A stretch of DNA of 64,000 nt from Bartonella clarridgeiae ATCC 51734 (GTDB lineage Bacteria > Pseudomonadota > Alphaproteobacteria > Rhizobiales > Rhizobiaceae), in the NCBI RefSeq assembly GCF_000518185.1, contig NZ_JADC01000009.1, positions 248,001-312,000 of the forward strand, in the 5' to 3' direction. Each line of letters starts with the position of its first letter. Position 1 is the stretch's first letter. A program made the position numbers and the translations under genes. Below, in pieces: positions 40,311 to 49,520 of the stretch. The notes under the pieces are model-generated. The model was not told where the DNA came from, did no database searches, and worked only from the letters and a program-made list of their open reading frames with translations.

Positions 40311-42239
40311 ATGCGTATTCCACCTGATTTTCTTGATGAGATTCGCGCCAGGTTACCGATTTCAACGGTTATTGGCCAAAGGGTGACATTTGATCCAAAA
40401 AAAAGCAAACCTTCGCGTGGTGATTTTTGGTGTTGCTGCCCATTTCACGGTGAAAAAACTCCAAGTTTCCATTGTGATGATCGTCAAGGTCGTTATTATT
40501 GTTTTGGTTGTAATACAAGCGGTGACATTTTTACTTTTCTTTGCGAACTTGATGGATTGCGCTTTTCCGAATCTGTAGAGCGTTTGGCTGGTTTTGCAGG
40601 TATGAAATTACCTGTTTTTGATTTACAAAATCATAAGGGTGAAATAAAAAAAAATGATCTTTATGATATTATGAAAATAGCCGCGGATTTTTTTCAAAAT
40701 AACTTACACCATCAAATTGGGACTCAAGCACGTCATTATCTTGGTGCACGTGGTGTGACATTAGAACTCGCAAAGCGCTTTCAGATTGGGTTTGCTCCGG
40801 TAGGGCGTACAGCTTTGAAAGATGCATTGAGTGCACGTGGTATTTCGCTAAAGCAGATGGAGGATTGTGGTCTTCTTATATCTGGTGAAGATATTGCTAT
40901 TCCCTATGATCGGTTTAGAAATCGTATTATATTTCCTATTAAAGATTTACGTGGCCGTGTGGTTGCTTTTGGAGGTCGTTCGTTAGATAAAAATGCACAA
41001 GCAAAATACCTAAACAGTCCTGAAACGGTGCTTTTCCATAAGGGTAATACGCTTTATAATGCAGCATCTGCTCGCAAAAATAGTCGTTCCTCAGTAAAGG
41101 GAGAAGCACATTCTATTCTTGTTGTTGAAGGCTATATGGATGTAATTGCCTTAACTAAGGTTGGTTTTGAAAAAGTAGTTGCTCCTTTAGGAACAGCATT
41201 GACGGAAACGCAAATTGGACTTTTATGGCAAATGGAGCCTAATCCGATTTTGTGTTTTGATGGAGATGATGCCGGTTTAAAAGCTGCTTTCCGTGTTGCT
41301 GATCGTGTGCTTCCTCTTTTAAAAGCAGGAATGTCTGTGCGTTTTGTTTTATTGCCAAATGGCAAAGATCCAGATGAAATTATTCGTGCAGGGGGTGCGC
41401 ATCTTTTTTCTTCTTTTGTTCAAAAGTCAATTCCGTTGATTGAGCTTTTATGGTGGCGTGCTACTTTTGGAAAACATTTTACAACTCCAGAAGCGCGTGC
41501 CGCATTGGAGCGAGAACTAAAACAGCAAATATCGACAATTAAGGATCAAGATATACGCCGCTATTATTTTCAAGATATAAAAAGACGGCTTTTTGATTTT
41601 TTTCGTTCATCTTTTTTGAAGCAAAAGAATGAAGAAAAATATGTCCAAGATCAAAAAGATGGAATGTTTAAAGATCAATCTTTTTCTGCATTGGCAAATT
41701 CTAATATAGTCCGCAGTTCAAAAAATTTTATTCCTTTACGCGAAGCAGTTATTTTGCTTATTTTAGCGTACTACCCTGAGTTGTGGTATGAGAATTTCGA
41801 AGTTCTTGCAAAATTAGAATTAAAAAATGATCAATTAATAAGTTTACATCAGTCTATGTTGGAAATTCTTGGAAATCAAGAGTTGTGTGATAAAGAGACA
41901 ATGGCTGTATTTTTAGAAAAAAAAGGGCAAAAAGCTATTTTAGAGTATATAGATAGCCTTGTGCAAAAAGTTGGTATGCGGATTACTTTTGGGGGAGCTC
42001 CTATAGAAGATGCTCGTACTGTATTAAAACAAGCCATCTACTTGCATCTTCAAGAACACCACCTACATAAGAGATTACAAGATATTGAAGAGCAACTCAT
42101 AAAAAATCCTAGAGATGAGGTTTTTGATCTACTTCGTGAGACGAAGGCCGAGTTAGAACAAACTCAAGCAACAGAGGCTTTAATTGAGGGATTCGGATCT
42201 TGGTTTTGCGAAAAAATATATGAGAGTAAACCAAAATAG
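40311..42239 (+). CDS. dnaG: DNA primase
   Basis: Makes RNA primers at the replication fork. The 642-residue protein has a CHC2-type zinc finger (CCPFHGEKTPSFHCD and YYCFGCNTSGD, residues about 41-71). The TOPRIM core carries LVVEGYMDVIAL (about 269-280) and LCFDGDDAGLKAAF (about 309-322), with the metal-binding acidic residues intact. The C-terminal helicase-interaction domain is divergent, as usual. Together with rpoD it forms the remnant of the macromolecular-synthesis operon, with a 356-base gap. Confidence 0.97.
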   Translation: MRIPPDFLDEIRARLPISTVIGQRVTFDPKKSKPSRGDFWCCCPFHGEKTPSFHCDDRQGRYYCFGCNTSGDIFTFLCELDGLRFSESVERLAGFAGMKLPVFDLQNHKGEIKKNDLYDIMKIAADFFQNNLHHQIGTQARHYLGARGVTLELAKRFQIGFAPVGRTALKDALSARGISLKQMEDCGLLISGEDIAIPYDRFRNRIIFPIKDLRGRVVAFGGRSLDKNAQAKYLNSPETVLFHKGNTLYNAASARKNSRSSVKGEAHSILVVEGYMDVIALTKVGFEKVVAPLGTALTETQIGLLWQMEPNPILCFDGDDAGLKAAFRVADRVLPLLKAGMSVRFVLLPNGKDPDEIIRAGGAHLFSSFVQKSIPLIELLWWRATFGKHFTTPEARAALERELKQQISTIKDQDIRRYYFQDIKRRLFDFFRSSFLKQKNEEKYVQDQKDGMFKDQSFSALANSNIVRSSKNFIPLREAVILLILAYYPELWYENFEVLAKLELKNDQLISLHQSMLEILGNQELCDKETMAVFLEKKGQKAILEYIDSLVQKVGMRITFGGAPIEDARTVLKQAIYLHLQEHHLHKRLQDIEEQLIKNPRDEVFDLLRETKAELEQTQATEALIEGFGSWFCEKIYESKPK

Positions 42240-42247
42240 AATAAAAT

Positions 42248-42270
42248 GATTCGCTTTTTAAAAGCGAATC
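42248..42270. other. hairpin after dnaG
   Basis: GATTCGCTTT / AAAGCGAATC with a three-base loop, directly after the dnaG stop, without a following T run. It may be a weak terminator or an mRNA processing site. Both arms contain a GANTC sequence, the CcrM target. Confidence 0.5.
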
Positions 42271-42386
42271 AGTCACCAAGTCTGATATATTGATATATAA
42301 AGTCTATTATAAGAAATGACGTTTTTGTGAAGAATGATGGCTAAATTTTAGGAAAAGCGGGAAATTGATTCTTACTATGTGGTACA

Positions 42387-42416
42387 GATATTTTCTCAGA
42401 AAGACTGAGAGATATC
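42387..42416 (+). promoter_or_regulatory. leader hairpin upstream of rpoD
   Basis: GATAT and TCTCAG pair with CTGAGA and ATATC around a five-base loop, giving an 11-bp stem with one wobble pair and a single bulge. It lies about 180 bases before the rpoD start, in a spacer without a gene (42271-42595). Confidence 0.45.
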
Positions 42417-42551
42417 GGGAAGACTTCTATAGTGTTCCCGTATTTTTGTGTGAAAAGGTGTATACAAAAGTGTGTCTTTTTGAATAGAAGATTAATCCCA
42501 TCAACAGTGCATAATAAGAAATTTTGGTGCGCTAAGTAAGAATACAATAAG

Positions 42552-42581
42552 TTGATCACATGAAGTTTGCATAGTGATCAA
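42552..42581 (+). promoter_or_regulatory. inverted repeat abutting the rpoD ribosome binding site
   Basis: TTGATCAC and GTGATCAA are perfect complements 14 bases apart, ending two bases before the GTGGAG ribosome binding site of rpoD. It could be a protein-binding operator or an RNA hairpin that affects translation. Confidence 0.45.
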
Positions 42582-42595
42582 GTGGAGTTAACAGT

Positions 42596-44605
42596 ATGGC
42601 AACAAAGGTTAAACAAAAAGATAGTGTGGAAGAAATGGGCAAAGTGAGCTCGGATGGTCCTCTTCTTGATTTTTCCGATGATGCTATCAAAAAAATGATT
42701 AAACTCGCCAAAAAAAATGGCTACGTGATAATGGATGAATTGAATGCAGCTCTTTCTGCTGATGAATTCACGTCTGAACAAATTGAAGATACATTGGCGA
42801 TGTTTTCTGAAATGGGCATTAATGTTATAGACGATGAAGATGAAATTGAGTCTGAACAATATGAGGAAGAAATCGCAATAGAAGGTGGCGATTTAGTAGA
42901 AGCCACGAACTATGCAGTTGCAACAACATCTAAGCGTGAGGTAGCTGATCGAACTGATGATCCAGTGCGTATGTATTTACGTGAAATGGGGGCTGTTGAA
43001 CTACTTTCGCGTGAAGGTGAGATTGCTATTGCTAAACGTATTGAGGCCGGACGTGAAACAATGATTTCTGGGCTTTGTGAGAGTCCTTTAACATTTCAGG
43101 CTTTAATTATTTGGCGTGAAGAGTTAAAAGAACAACGTATTCTTCTTCGTGAAATTATTGATCTTGAGATGACTTATGCTGGTCCAGAAGCGAAGCAGGC
43201 ACCGATTATTGAGGAGAGTGAAGTAAAAAAGATAAAAGAGGAAACACTATCTTCTAGCATGCGTGATATGGATGATATTGAAGAAGATATAGGAGGGGAA
43301 GATGATGACGAAGATGATGATGAAGTCAACTTATCGCTTGCAGCAATGGAAAATGAGTTATGCCCTCAAGTTGTGGAAACTTTAGACTTTATTGCTGATA
43401 CTTATGTAAAGTTACGTAAGTTACAAGATCAACAAGTTGAAAGCAGTTTATCATATCGCAAAGAAGAACCTCTTTCATCTGCTCAAAGGAAACAATATAA
43501 CCAATTGAAAGATGATTTAATTCAAGCAGTAAAATCTCTTTCTTTGAATCAAAACCGTATTGAGGCATTGGTTGAGCAACTTTATGATATCAATAAGCGG
43601 TTGATACATAGCGAAGGTAAGTTGAAGCGGCTTGCTAGTAACTATGGGATTGGGCATGAAGATTTTTTAAGAGAATATCAAGGTCGTGAGTTAGATGCAG
43701 ATTGGGTTAATTATATTGCAGCTTTATCAGGGCGTGGTTGGAAAGAGTTTTCAACTTGTGAAGCCAAAGTTATTCAAAATTTGCGTAGTGAAATACAAAA
43801 TCTTGCGCAAGAAACTGCTATTTCAATTGGTGAATTTCGTCGAATTGTTACACAAGTACAGAAAGGAGAGCGTGAAGCGGCCATTGCTAAAAAGGAAATG
43901 GTGGAAGCTAATTTGCGCCTTGTAATTTCAATTGCCAAAAAATACACTAATCGTGGTTTACAATTTCTTGATCTTATTCAAGAAGGTAATATCGGTCTGA
44001 TGAAGGCTGTTGATAAATTTGAATATCGGCGTGGATATAAATTTTCAACTTATGCGACATGGTGGATTCGTCAAGCAATTACACGTTCTATTGCTGATCA
44101 GGCACGGACTATCCGTATTCCTGTTCATATGATTGAGACAATTAATAAAATCGTTCGTACATCGCGCCAAATTTTACATGAAATTGGACGTGAACCTACA
44201 CCAGAGGAACTCTCTAGCAAACTTTCTATGCCATTAGAAAAAGTGCGAAAAGTGCTTAAGATTGCAAAGGAACCTATTTCACTTGAAACTCCTGTTGGTG
44301 ATGAAGATGCTTCTCATTTAGGTGATTTTATTGAGGATAGAAACGCGTTATTACCAATTGATGCGGCTATTCAGGCTAATTTGCGAGATACAACAACCCG
44401 TGTTCTTGCTTCATTAACGCCGCGTGAAGAGCGTGTTTTACGAATGCGTTTTGGTATTGGAATGAACACTGATCATACATTAGAAGAAGTTGGTCAACAA
44501 TTTTCAGTTACCCGCGAGCGTATTCGTCAAATCGAAGCAAAGGCGCTTCGTAAGTTGAAGCATCCTAGCCGTTCACGCAAATTACGCAGTTTTCTTGATT
44601 CTTAA
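42596..44605 (+). CDS. rpoD: RNA polymerase primary sigma factor (sigma-70)
   Basis: A 669-residue housekeeping sigma factor. It has region 1.1 (residues 1-90), region 1.2 with [20 protein letters not shown] (about 121-140), and an acidic non-conserved spacer (about 210-245) with long Asp/Glu runs. Region 2 includes [20 protein letters not shown] and [20 protein letters not shown], and regions 3 and 4 end in [25 protein letters not shown] precedes the ATG. It is the last member of the dnaG-rpoD pair. All functional regions appear intact. Confidence 0.97.
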   Translation: MATKVKQKDSVEEMGKVSSDGPLLDFSDDAIKKMIKLAKKNGYVIMDELNAALSADEFTSEQIEDTLAMFSEMGINVIDDEDEIESEQYEEEIAIEGGDLVEATNYAVATTSKREVADRTDDPVRMYLREMGAVELLSREGEIAIAKRIEAGRETMISGLCESPLTFQALIIWREELKEQRILLREIIDLEMTYAGPEAKQAPIIEESEVKKIKEETLSSSMRDMDDIEEDIGGEDDDEDDDEVNLSLAAMENELCPQVVETLDFIADTYVKLRKLQDQQVESSLSYRKEEPLSSAQRKQYNQLKDDLIQAVKSLSLNQNRIEALVEQLYDINKRLIHSEGKLKRLASNYGIGHEDFLREYQGRELDADWVNYIAALSGRGWKEFSTCEAKVIQNLRSEIQNLAQETAISIGEFRRIVTQVQKGEREAAIAKKEMVEANLRLVISIAKKYTNRGLQFLDLIQEGNIGLMKAVDKFEYRRGYKFSTYATWWIRQAITRSIADQARTIRIPVHMIETINKIVRTSRQILHEIGREPTPEELSSKLSMPLEKVRKVLKIAKEPISLETPVGDEDASHLGDFIEDRNALLPIDAAIQANLRDTTTRVLASLTPREERVLRMRFGIGMNTDHTLEEVGQQFSVTRERIRQIEAKALRKLKHPSRSRKLRSFLDS

Positions 44606-44721
44606 TTAAAAATAATAATACATTTTAAAGATAGGTAAAAAAATATAATATGAATAATAGATCAAATTTTATTTATTTTATTCTTTAAGCGAATTGTTTT
44701 ATGGAAGGGATTATACTGTTT

Positions 44722-45203
44722 ATGAGTGAAGAGATTCACTTTTGGAAAAGTAAAAAATTATAGGAAATGTCTAATACTGAGTGGGAAAGTCTTTATGATG
44801 GTTGTGAATGTTTTTGCTTGAATAAATTATAAGATGACGATATGGGTGATATCTATGCAACTAATGTTGCGTGTTGTCTTTTGGATAAATATTTATCAGT
44901 GTAAAAATTATGCTCATCGTAAATCAATTATTTACAGATTTTGTATTATTGGATATTGCTACGGTTAAAATAGTTAATTGATTGTCAGAGAGTTGTGTTT
45001 GTAGGTTGGGTAATGAAAGTAAAGATCTTCTATGGTCGCACCCGTTAGTATCGAAAGATTTTCAGACAGTACATCAAACTCAATTTTTGAACGTGAACAG
45101 ATTAAAATTCATGACGATGAATTATCATCAAGAGAATCTTATTGCCAATATACCACCGGAATTTTCTATAAAAACCGATGATGTAATTATTTTTATTAAG
45201 TGA
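44722..45203 (+). pseudogene. decayed YcgN-family (UPF0260) zinc/iron-chelating protein
   Basis: Fragments in changing frames reproduce the N-terminal half of YcgN. MSEEIHFWKSKKL is followed by a stop, then EMSNTEWESLYDGCECFCLN near 44766-44825, a stop, then DDDMGDIYATNVACCLLDKY near 44834-44895. After frameshifts come NYAHRKSII-like sequence, SESCVCRLGNESKDL near 44985 and HPLVSKDFQTVHQ near 45040-45078. The family's cysteine cluster (CDGCGxCC) reads CECFC, so metal binding would also be lost. A 73-codon frame at the 3' end is only a piece of this remnant. Confidence 0.75.
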
Positions 45204-45210
45204 TTGATGA

Positions 45211-45957
45211 CTATTCGTCGATAGCAAATGTTATGGTTACACTGACATTATAATTCAATTCACCTCCTGAAAAATTTGTATCTGTGTAGCTTCTTGCATG
45301 CTGCGCTCTACTCATGAGACGTGGTGTTGGATAATGTCCATTATTATTTTCACTAATTGTAATAATTTTTCCCAATTTTACATTGGCTGCTTGAGCTAAA
45401 GTCTCTGCTTTTTCAATAGCTTCAGCAATAGCTTTTTTACGTGCTTCTTTGTATAATGGCTTTGTATCGGCATTGGTAAAGGTAATGCCATTAACAGAAT
45501 TAACACCAAGTGCCATTGCTTGATCAAATATTTTACCAGCATTGGCAAGATCACGGATATTTACTGTTAAAGAATTTGAAACATGGTAAATTATTTCATT
45601 ATTCTTTTTTTCTCGTTTTTTATCTGAATTAGTCTGGTATATAGATAAGCCTGATGTTTGCAAGTCATTTGCTTGAATGCCATTATTTTTAAAAGTATTC
45701 ACAATGTCATTCATAAATTTATTATTTGCTGCTAATGCTTTTTGGGCAGTTGTGTCATGAGTAACAACGGCTAGATTGATAATTGCCATATCTGGTGTTG
45801 CTTGGTTTTCACCAGTTGCTGTAACTGTAATCGTTGGTGCATCTTTGATCGTTTCTTCAGCATTTATGAAGAGTGAAGTAGCGAATAGAGATAATACAGT
45901 CAATATCGACAATTTTATTCGGTAGGTGTTCAACAGTTGGAAAATTATTTTAGTCAT
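45211..45957 (-). CDS. bp26: SIMPL-domain periplasmic immunogenic protein BP26/Omp28
   Basis: A 248-residue exported protein. A signal segment covers residues about 1-34 (ending FINAEE) and a SIMPL (DUF541) domain fills the rest. Family landmarks are ITVTATGENQATPDMAIINL (about 43-62), GIQANDLQTSGLSIYQ (about 92-107) and EARKKAIAEAIEKAETLAQA (about 171-190). In Brucella this antigen forms channel-like oligomers in the periplasm and is a serodiagnostic target. I start it at the ATG at 45957, six bases after AAGGA; an ATG two codons upstream overlaps that site. It is convergent with the ycgN remnant. Confidence 0.9.
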   Translation of the reverse strand: MTKIIFQLLNTYRIKLSILTVLSLFATSLFINAEETIKDAPTITVTATGENQATPDMAIINLAVVTHDTTAQKALAANNKFMNDIVNTFKNNGIQANDLQTSGLSIYQTNSDKKREKKNNEIIYHVSNSLTVNIRDLANAGKIFDQAMALGVNSVNGITFTNADTKPLYKEARKKAIAEAIEKAETLAQAANVKLGKIITISENNNGHYPTPRLMSRAQHARSYTDTNFSGGELNYNVSVTITFAIDE

Positions 45958-46129
45958 GTTCATTCCTTATAATTATGTATTCTATTACTTTCCCATTTCT
46001 GGCACTCATTGTAAAGGAGTTAGGGTGCTGAGAGAAAAAAAACGAGAGGAAAGAGAAAAAAGACGAAGTATAATTTAAAGCAAGCTCTTGTATAATAGGA
46101 TATTTTAGTTTAGAGAAAACCTATTTGTG

Positions 46130-46203
46130 GGGCCTGTAGCTCAATTGGTTAGAGCCAGCGGCTCATAACCGCTTGGTTGGGGGTTCGAGTCCCTCCGGGC
46201 CCA
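46130..46203 (+). tRNA. tRNA with CAU anticodon (Met or Ile2)
   Basis: A 74-base cloverleaf. The acceptor stem is GGGCCTG / CGGGCCC (one T-G pair), the D arm begins GCTC, the anticodon loop is CTCATAA, and the T arm loop is TTCGAGT. The discriminator is A and no CCA is encoded. The GGGCC-type acceptor suits the isoleucine tRNA whose C34 becomes lysidine at least as well as elongator methionine; I cannot decide. A TATAAT 34 bases upstream (46091-46096) is a likely promoter element. Confidence 0.95.
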
Positions 46204-46665
46204 CGTTTCCCTAACCAAATTGATATCTTCATTAAAATATGAGGGATGTTATAGTTAGTGATTCTATTAATTTCTTTAAAGCCTATACTTTATTTTTAGT
46301 TTTTTTCTCAGTTTGAAAACTAGTTTTTGTGAATCTACGGTTTATAGCCATGATTGGGTTTACAAAAAGCAGACTTGTAAGGGGAGGAGAAGTTTCATTA
46401 ATTAATATAAACCCCAATTCTCAGGTTAAAGGTTATGAGTGTTTGAAGGCAAAAGCTGTTTATCAAGAGATAAAAGAGTTATAAGAGATCATAGAGCTTA
46501 TATTTGGAATACTAAAATTTTTTAAATATGAACGTATTACAATTATGATAATGCTTTAGATAGTATACATATAGGGGTTGTAGAGATGCTCCTTTTTAAA
46601 ATATTTCATTAATTTTTTTGGTTAGGTATTATTAGGTGTTAAATGAGAGGATCTCTTTCTATATC

Positions 46666-46830
46666 CAAAAATATGAATGTACGGATGGGGAAATAACATT
46701 CTATAATCGTAAATTAAGGTAGGTGATTTCGGTAGCTTATTAAAATTAAAGCTGAAAAGAATTTTTTACATGAGAACGATTGTTGGGTTTATGATAATTA
46801 GGATTTATAATGATATTGCGGTTTGCAGCA
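46666..46830 (+). pseudogene. decayed second copy of the YdcK-like repeat protein
   Basis: Nucleotide comparison with the intact gene at 10224 shows the same order of segments: KKYE-type start (46667-46695), AAGGTAGGTGAT (46718-46729), then GAAAAGAATTT and the GATTGTTGGGTTTATGATAAT block (46755-46798). The first part is shortened by a deletion of about 40 bases and several stops follow. The repeat region is mostly lost. Confidence 0.75.
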
Positions 46831-47345
46831 ATGATTGAGTTGAAAAAACAGGTTATAACAGTATTAATGTGCTACTATTAAACAGTATATACTCCGTAGG
46901 AAGGCTCTATAGAAAAAAATTTAAAAATTATATGATCAAAGCTGAGCGCGAGGAATTGGTAGTAGATATGGCTTTAAACAAGATGCTATTTTAAATTGCT
47001 GAAACAGGGACGCTTAGTGAAGCTGATGACATTCTAATATTAGTGTGTAGCAATGATTAAACTTTCAGTTCATACGCTTCTAAGCCTTAGATATCATGAG
47101 GAGTGAGAGTTCATGCATGATATGGGCTCCCTACTAAAAATGCTGAGAAAATATGGATTTGACTAGTGAGAAAAAGGCGTAATGATAGGAGATAGCTATT
47201 ATTGAAGAGTTAAAACAAATTCTGGTATGAGAAGATAATTATATAAAAATGCTTAATTAGATATTATTGATCAAGAACTTGTATAATATATACAGTGATT
47301 TATACAATTTTTTCATGATGTTAGCAAGAGTGGTGATTTGTCATT

Positions 47346-47387
47346 ACTTTTTGATATGAAAAGAGAACTTTTTGATATGAAAAGAGA
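47346..47387 (+). repeat. exact 21-bp tandem duplication
   Basis: Two identical 21-base units (ACTTTTTGATATGAAAAGAG plus A) lie head to tail in the remnant region. A length of seven codons would have kept a frame open. Confidence 0.9.
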
Positions 47388-47529
47388 AGTTGTATCGAAT
47401 GATTTGATGCATTTGGATAAGCGATGATTAATAAGCTTAAGGGGAATGCTTTCAGTTTCTTTACACTGTTTGTATATAATGTAAAAAATATAAGTTTGGG
47501 TAAAAGTTTATGGATATTAAGGATAAATT

Positions 47530-48585
47530 ATGTCTATACTTCCCCCTTTAACAATTCGCCTCTGTGGTCCGCGCGGGTTTTGTGCTGGTGTTGATCGTGC
47601 CATCCAGATTGTTATTCTGGCATTAAAAAAATATGGTTCTCCGGTATACGTTCGTCATGAAATTGTACACAACCGTTATGTTGTTGAAGGCTTGCAGAAG
47701 CGGGGAGCTATTTTTATTGAAGAACTTCATGAAATACCTGAGGCACATCGTAGTCAACCTGTTGTATTTTCTGCTCATGGTGTGCCAAAGTCTGTATCAG
47801 AAGAGGCTGTTCGTTATAATCTGTTTTATCTTGATGCGACATGTCCATTAGTTTCTAAGGTTCATAAACAAGCAATTCGTCATCAACGTCATGGTCGTCA
47901 TGTTATATTGATTGGTCATGCTGGTCATCCTGAAGTAATTGGAACCATGGGGCAGCTTAAAGAAGGGGCTATGACATTGATTGAAACGGTAGAAGATGCT
48001 TTACATTATCAACCGGATAATCCGAATGAATTAGGATTTGTAACACAAACAACACTCTCCGTTGAAGATACAGCAGAGATTATCAATGTATTACAACGAC
48101 GTTTCCCTGCGTTAGCAGCCCCAGCGGCTGAATCAATTTGTTATGCTACTACTAATCGACAAGATGCTGTTAAGGCAGCGGCATTGGAGAGTGATTTATT
48201 TTTAATTGTTGGTTCACCGAACTCATCTAATTCTAGACGTTTGGTAGAGGTTGCTGAAAGATTTGGTGCGCGTCAATCTATTTTAATTCAGCGTGCTAAT
48301 GAAATTGATTTTGATAATCTAGGTATTCTTTCAGTTATTGGCCTTTCAGCGGGGGCATCAGCTCCTGAAATTATTGTTGATGAAATTATTACAGCTTTTC
48401 GTGCGCGTTATGATGTCAAAATAGAATTAGCTGAAACTATAGTGGAAACGGAAACGTTTCTAGTAAATCGTGAATTGCGTGATATCAATTTATCCCCTCA
48501 AGATGTAGCTTTTATTAAGGGAAGAGCAGAGACATTTAGAAATAAAAATGATGATAATAAAAGCATGCGTGAAAAAATGAAATAA
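47530..48585 (+). CDS. ispH: 4-hydroxy-3-methylbut-2-enyl diphosphate reductase
   Basis: The last enzyme of the MEP isoprenoid pathway, giving IPP and DMAPP. The 351-residue protein has the three cysteines that hold the iron-sulfur cluster: CGPRGFCAGVDRA (about residues 13-25, second Cys), LDATCPLVSKVH (about 101-112) and AESICYATTNRQ (about 200-211). The proton-donating Glu lies in the segment GFVTQTTLSVEDT. AAGGATAAATT is well placed before the ATG. The C-terminal tail of about 25 residues is charged and probably dispensable. Confidence 0.97.
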   Translation: MSILPPLTIRLCGPRGFCAGVDRAIQIVILALKKYGSPVYVRHEIVHNRYVVEGLQKRGAIFIEELHEIPEAHRSQPVVFSAHGVPKSVSEEAVRYNLFYLDATCPLVSKVHKQAIRHQRHGRHVILIGHAGHPEVIGTMGQLKEGAMTLIETVEDALHYQPDNPNELGFVTQTTLSVEDTAEIINVLQRRFPALAAPAAESICYATTNRQDAVKAAALESDLFLIVGSPNSSNSRRLVEVAERFGARQSILIQRANEIDFDNLGILSVIGLSAGASAPEIIVDEIITAFRARYDVKIELAETIVETETFLVNRELRDINLSPQDVAFIKGRAETFRNKNDDNKSMREKMK

Positions 48586-49044
48586 TAGCGGTTATATAAA
48601 CTAGTTCTAAGAATTTTTACATGTTACTCGATAAACTACCTCTCTCATCAAAGAAAAAGAGAGGATAATGAAAATCTCGAATTTTATACAGATAGAAATA
48701 ATACTCATTTTAACGCTTATGAAAATTTTTCAAAAGATAATTTATTTTTATGTATTTCTCTGCAGCGTTTATATCCAACTTTCTTGTTATGATTAGTGCT
48801 TCAGAAATGATAACACGATAAGTTAATTGGAAAAGGCATATAGATTAGCAATTTTAATGCGCGTTATTGTTGCCAGGATAGTTTCTGGTTTAATGTGACT
48901 TTACATTTTTTGACTCACACATTCCTAGAAGTAATGTAATGAGCTTCTGGATAGTCTTGTTGTTCAAAAAATTCGTTCAAATGTTGGCATGAGCCTTATT
49001 TTGGGAGTAATGTGAACTTTTTAGCTGAGGTGGAGTTTCATGTT
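48586..49044. other. spacer between ispH and rnhA
   Basis: About 460 bases. A hairpin CCTCTCT / AGAGAGG (48639-48664) lies 54 bases after ispH without a T run. In many Rhizobiales the homoserine kinase gene thrB sits between these two genes, but I could not see any thrB-like peptide here. Confidence 0.45.
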
Positions 49045-49512
49045 ATGTTAGATCGAAAGAAAGTCATTGAAATTTATACAGATGGTGCTTGCTCAGGAAA
49101 TCCTGGTCTGGGAGGATGGGGGGCAATTTTACGATGGAATGGTTATGAACGTGAACTTTACGGTGGAGAAGTATATACGACCAACAATCAAATGGAACTT
49201 ATGGCGGCAATTCGTGCATTAAATGTTCTAAAGGAATCATGTTCAGTTGAACTTTATACCGATTCAGCTTATGTGCGCAATGGGATTTCTACATGGCTTG
49301 AGGGGTGGAAAAAAAATAATTGGCGCACCGCATCAAAAAATCCTGTTAAAAATATGAAGTTATGGCAAGCCCTTGATGATGTCTGTTCTCGCCATGATAT
49401 CAAATGGCACTGGATAAAAGGTCATGCTGGCCATCCAGATAATGAGCGTGCAGACGCACTTGCACGTAAAGCAATTACTGAATATCGTGAAAATGGACGT
49501 TTTTCAGCATAA
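49045..49512 (+). CDS. rnhA: ribonuclease HI
   Basis: Degrades RNA in RNA-DNA hybrids. With the ATG at 49045, preceded by GAGGTGGAG, the protein has 155 residues, the size of E. coli RNase HI. The catalytic acidic residues are in [44 protein letters not shown] and [19 protein letters not shown] at 49012 would add 11 residues without homology. Confidence 0.96.
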   Translation: MLDRKKVIEIYTDGACSGNPGLGGWGAILRWNGYERELYGGEVYTTNNQMELMAAIRALNVLKESCSVELYTDSAYVRNGISTWLEGWKKNNWRTASKNPVKNMKLWQALDDVCSRHDIKWHWIKGHAGHPDNERADALARKAITEYRENGRFSA

Positions 49513-49520
49513 TTTTTATC

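Larger units (their letters stand above)
46204..47529. other. 1.3-kb region of gene remnants downstream of the tRNA
   Basis: No intact gene. Coding-like scraps are interrupted by stops throughout, including the decayed YdcK-like copy listed separately and a second scrap near 46985-47080 of similar style. A 21-bp tandem duplication is near the right end. The position just after a tRNA and the link to a prophage-type protein suggest an eroded integrated element, which is inference. Confidence 0.55.

Noticed and set aside
46130..46203. tRNA as a proven attachment site
   Set aside because: I could not find a direct repeat of its 3' end downstream nor an integrase remnant, so this is left as a hypothesis only.
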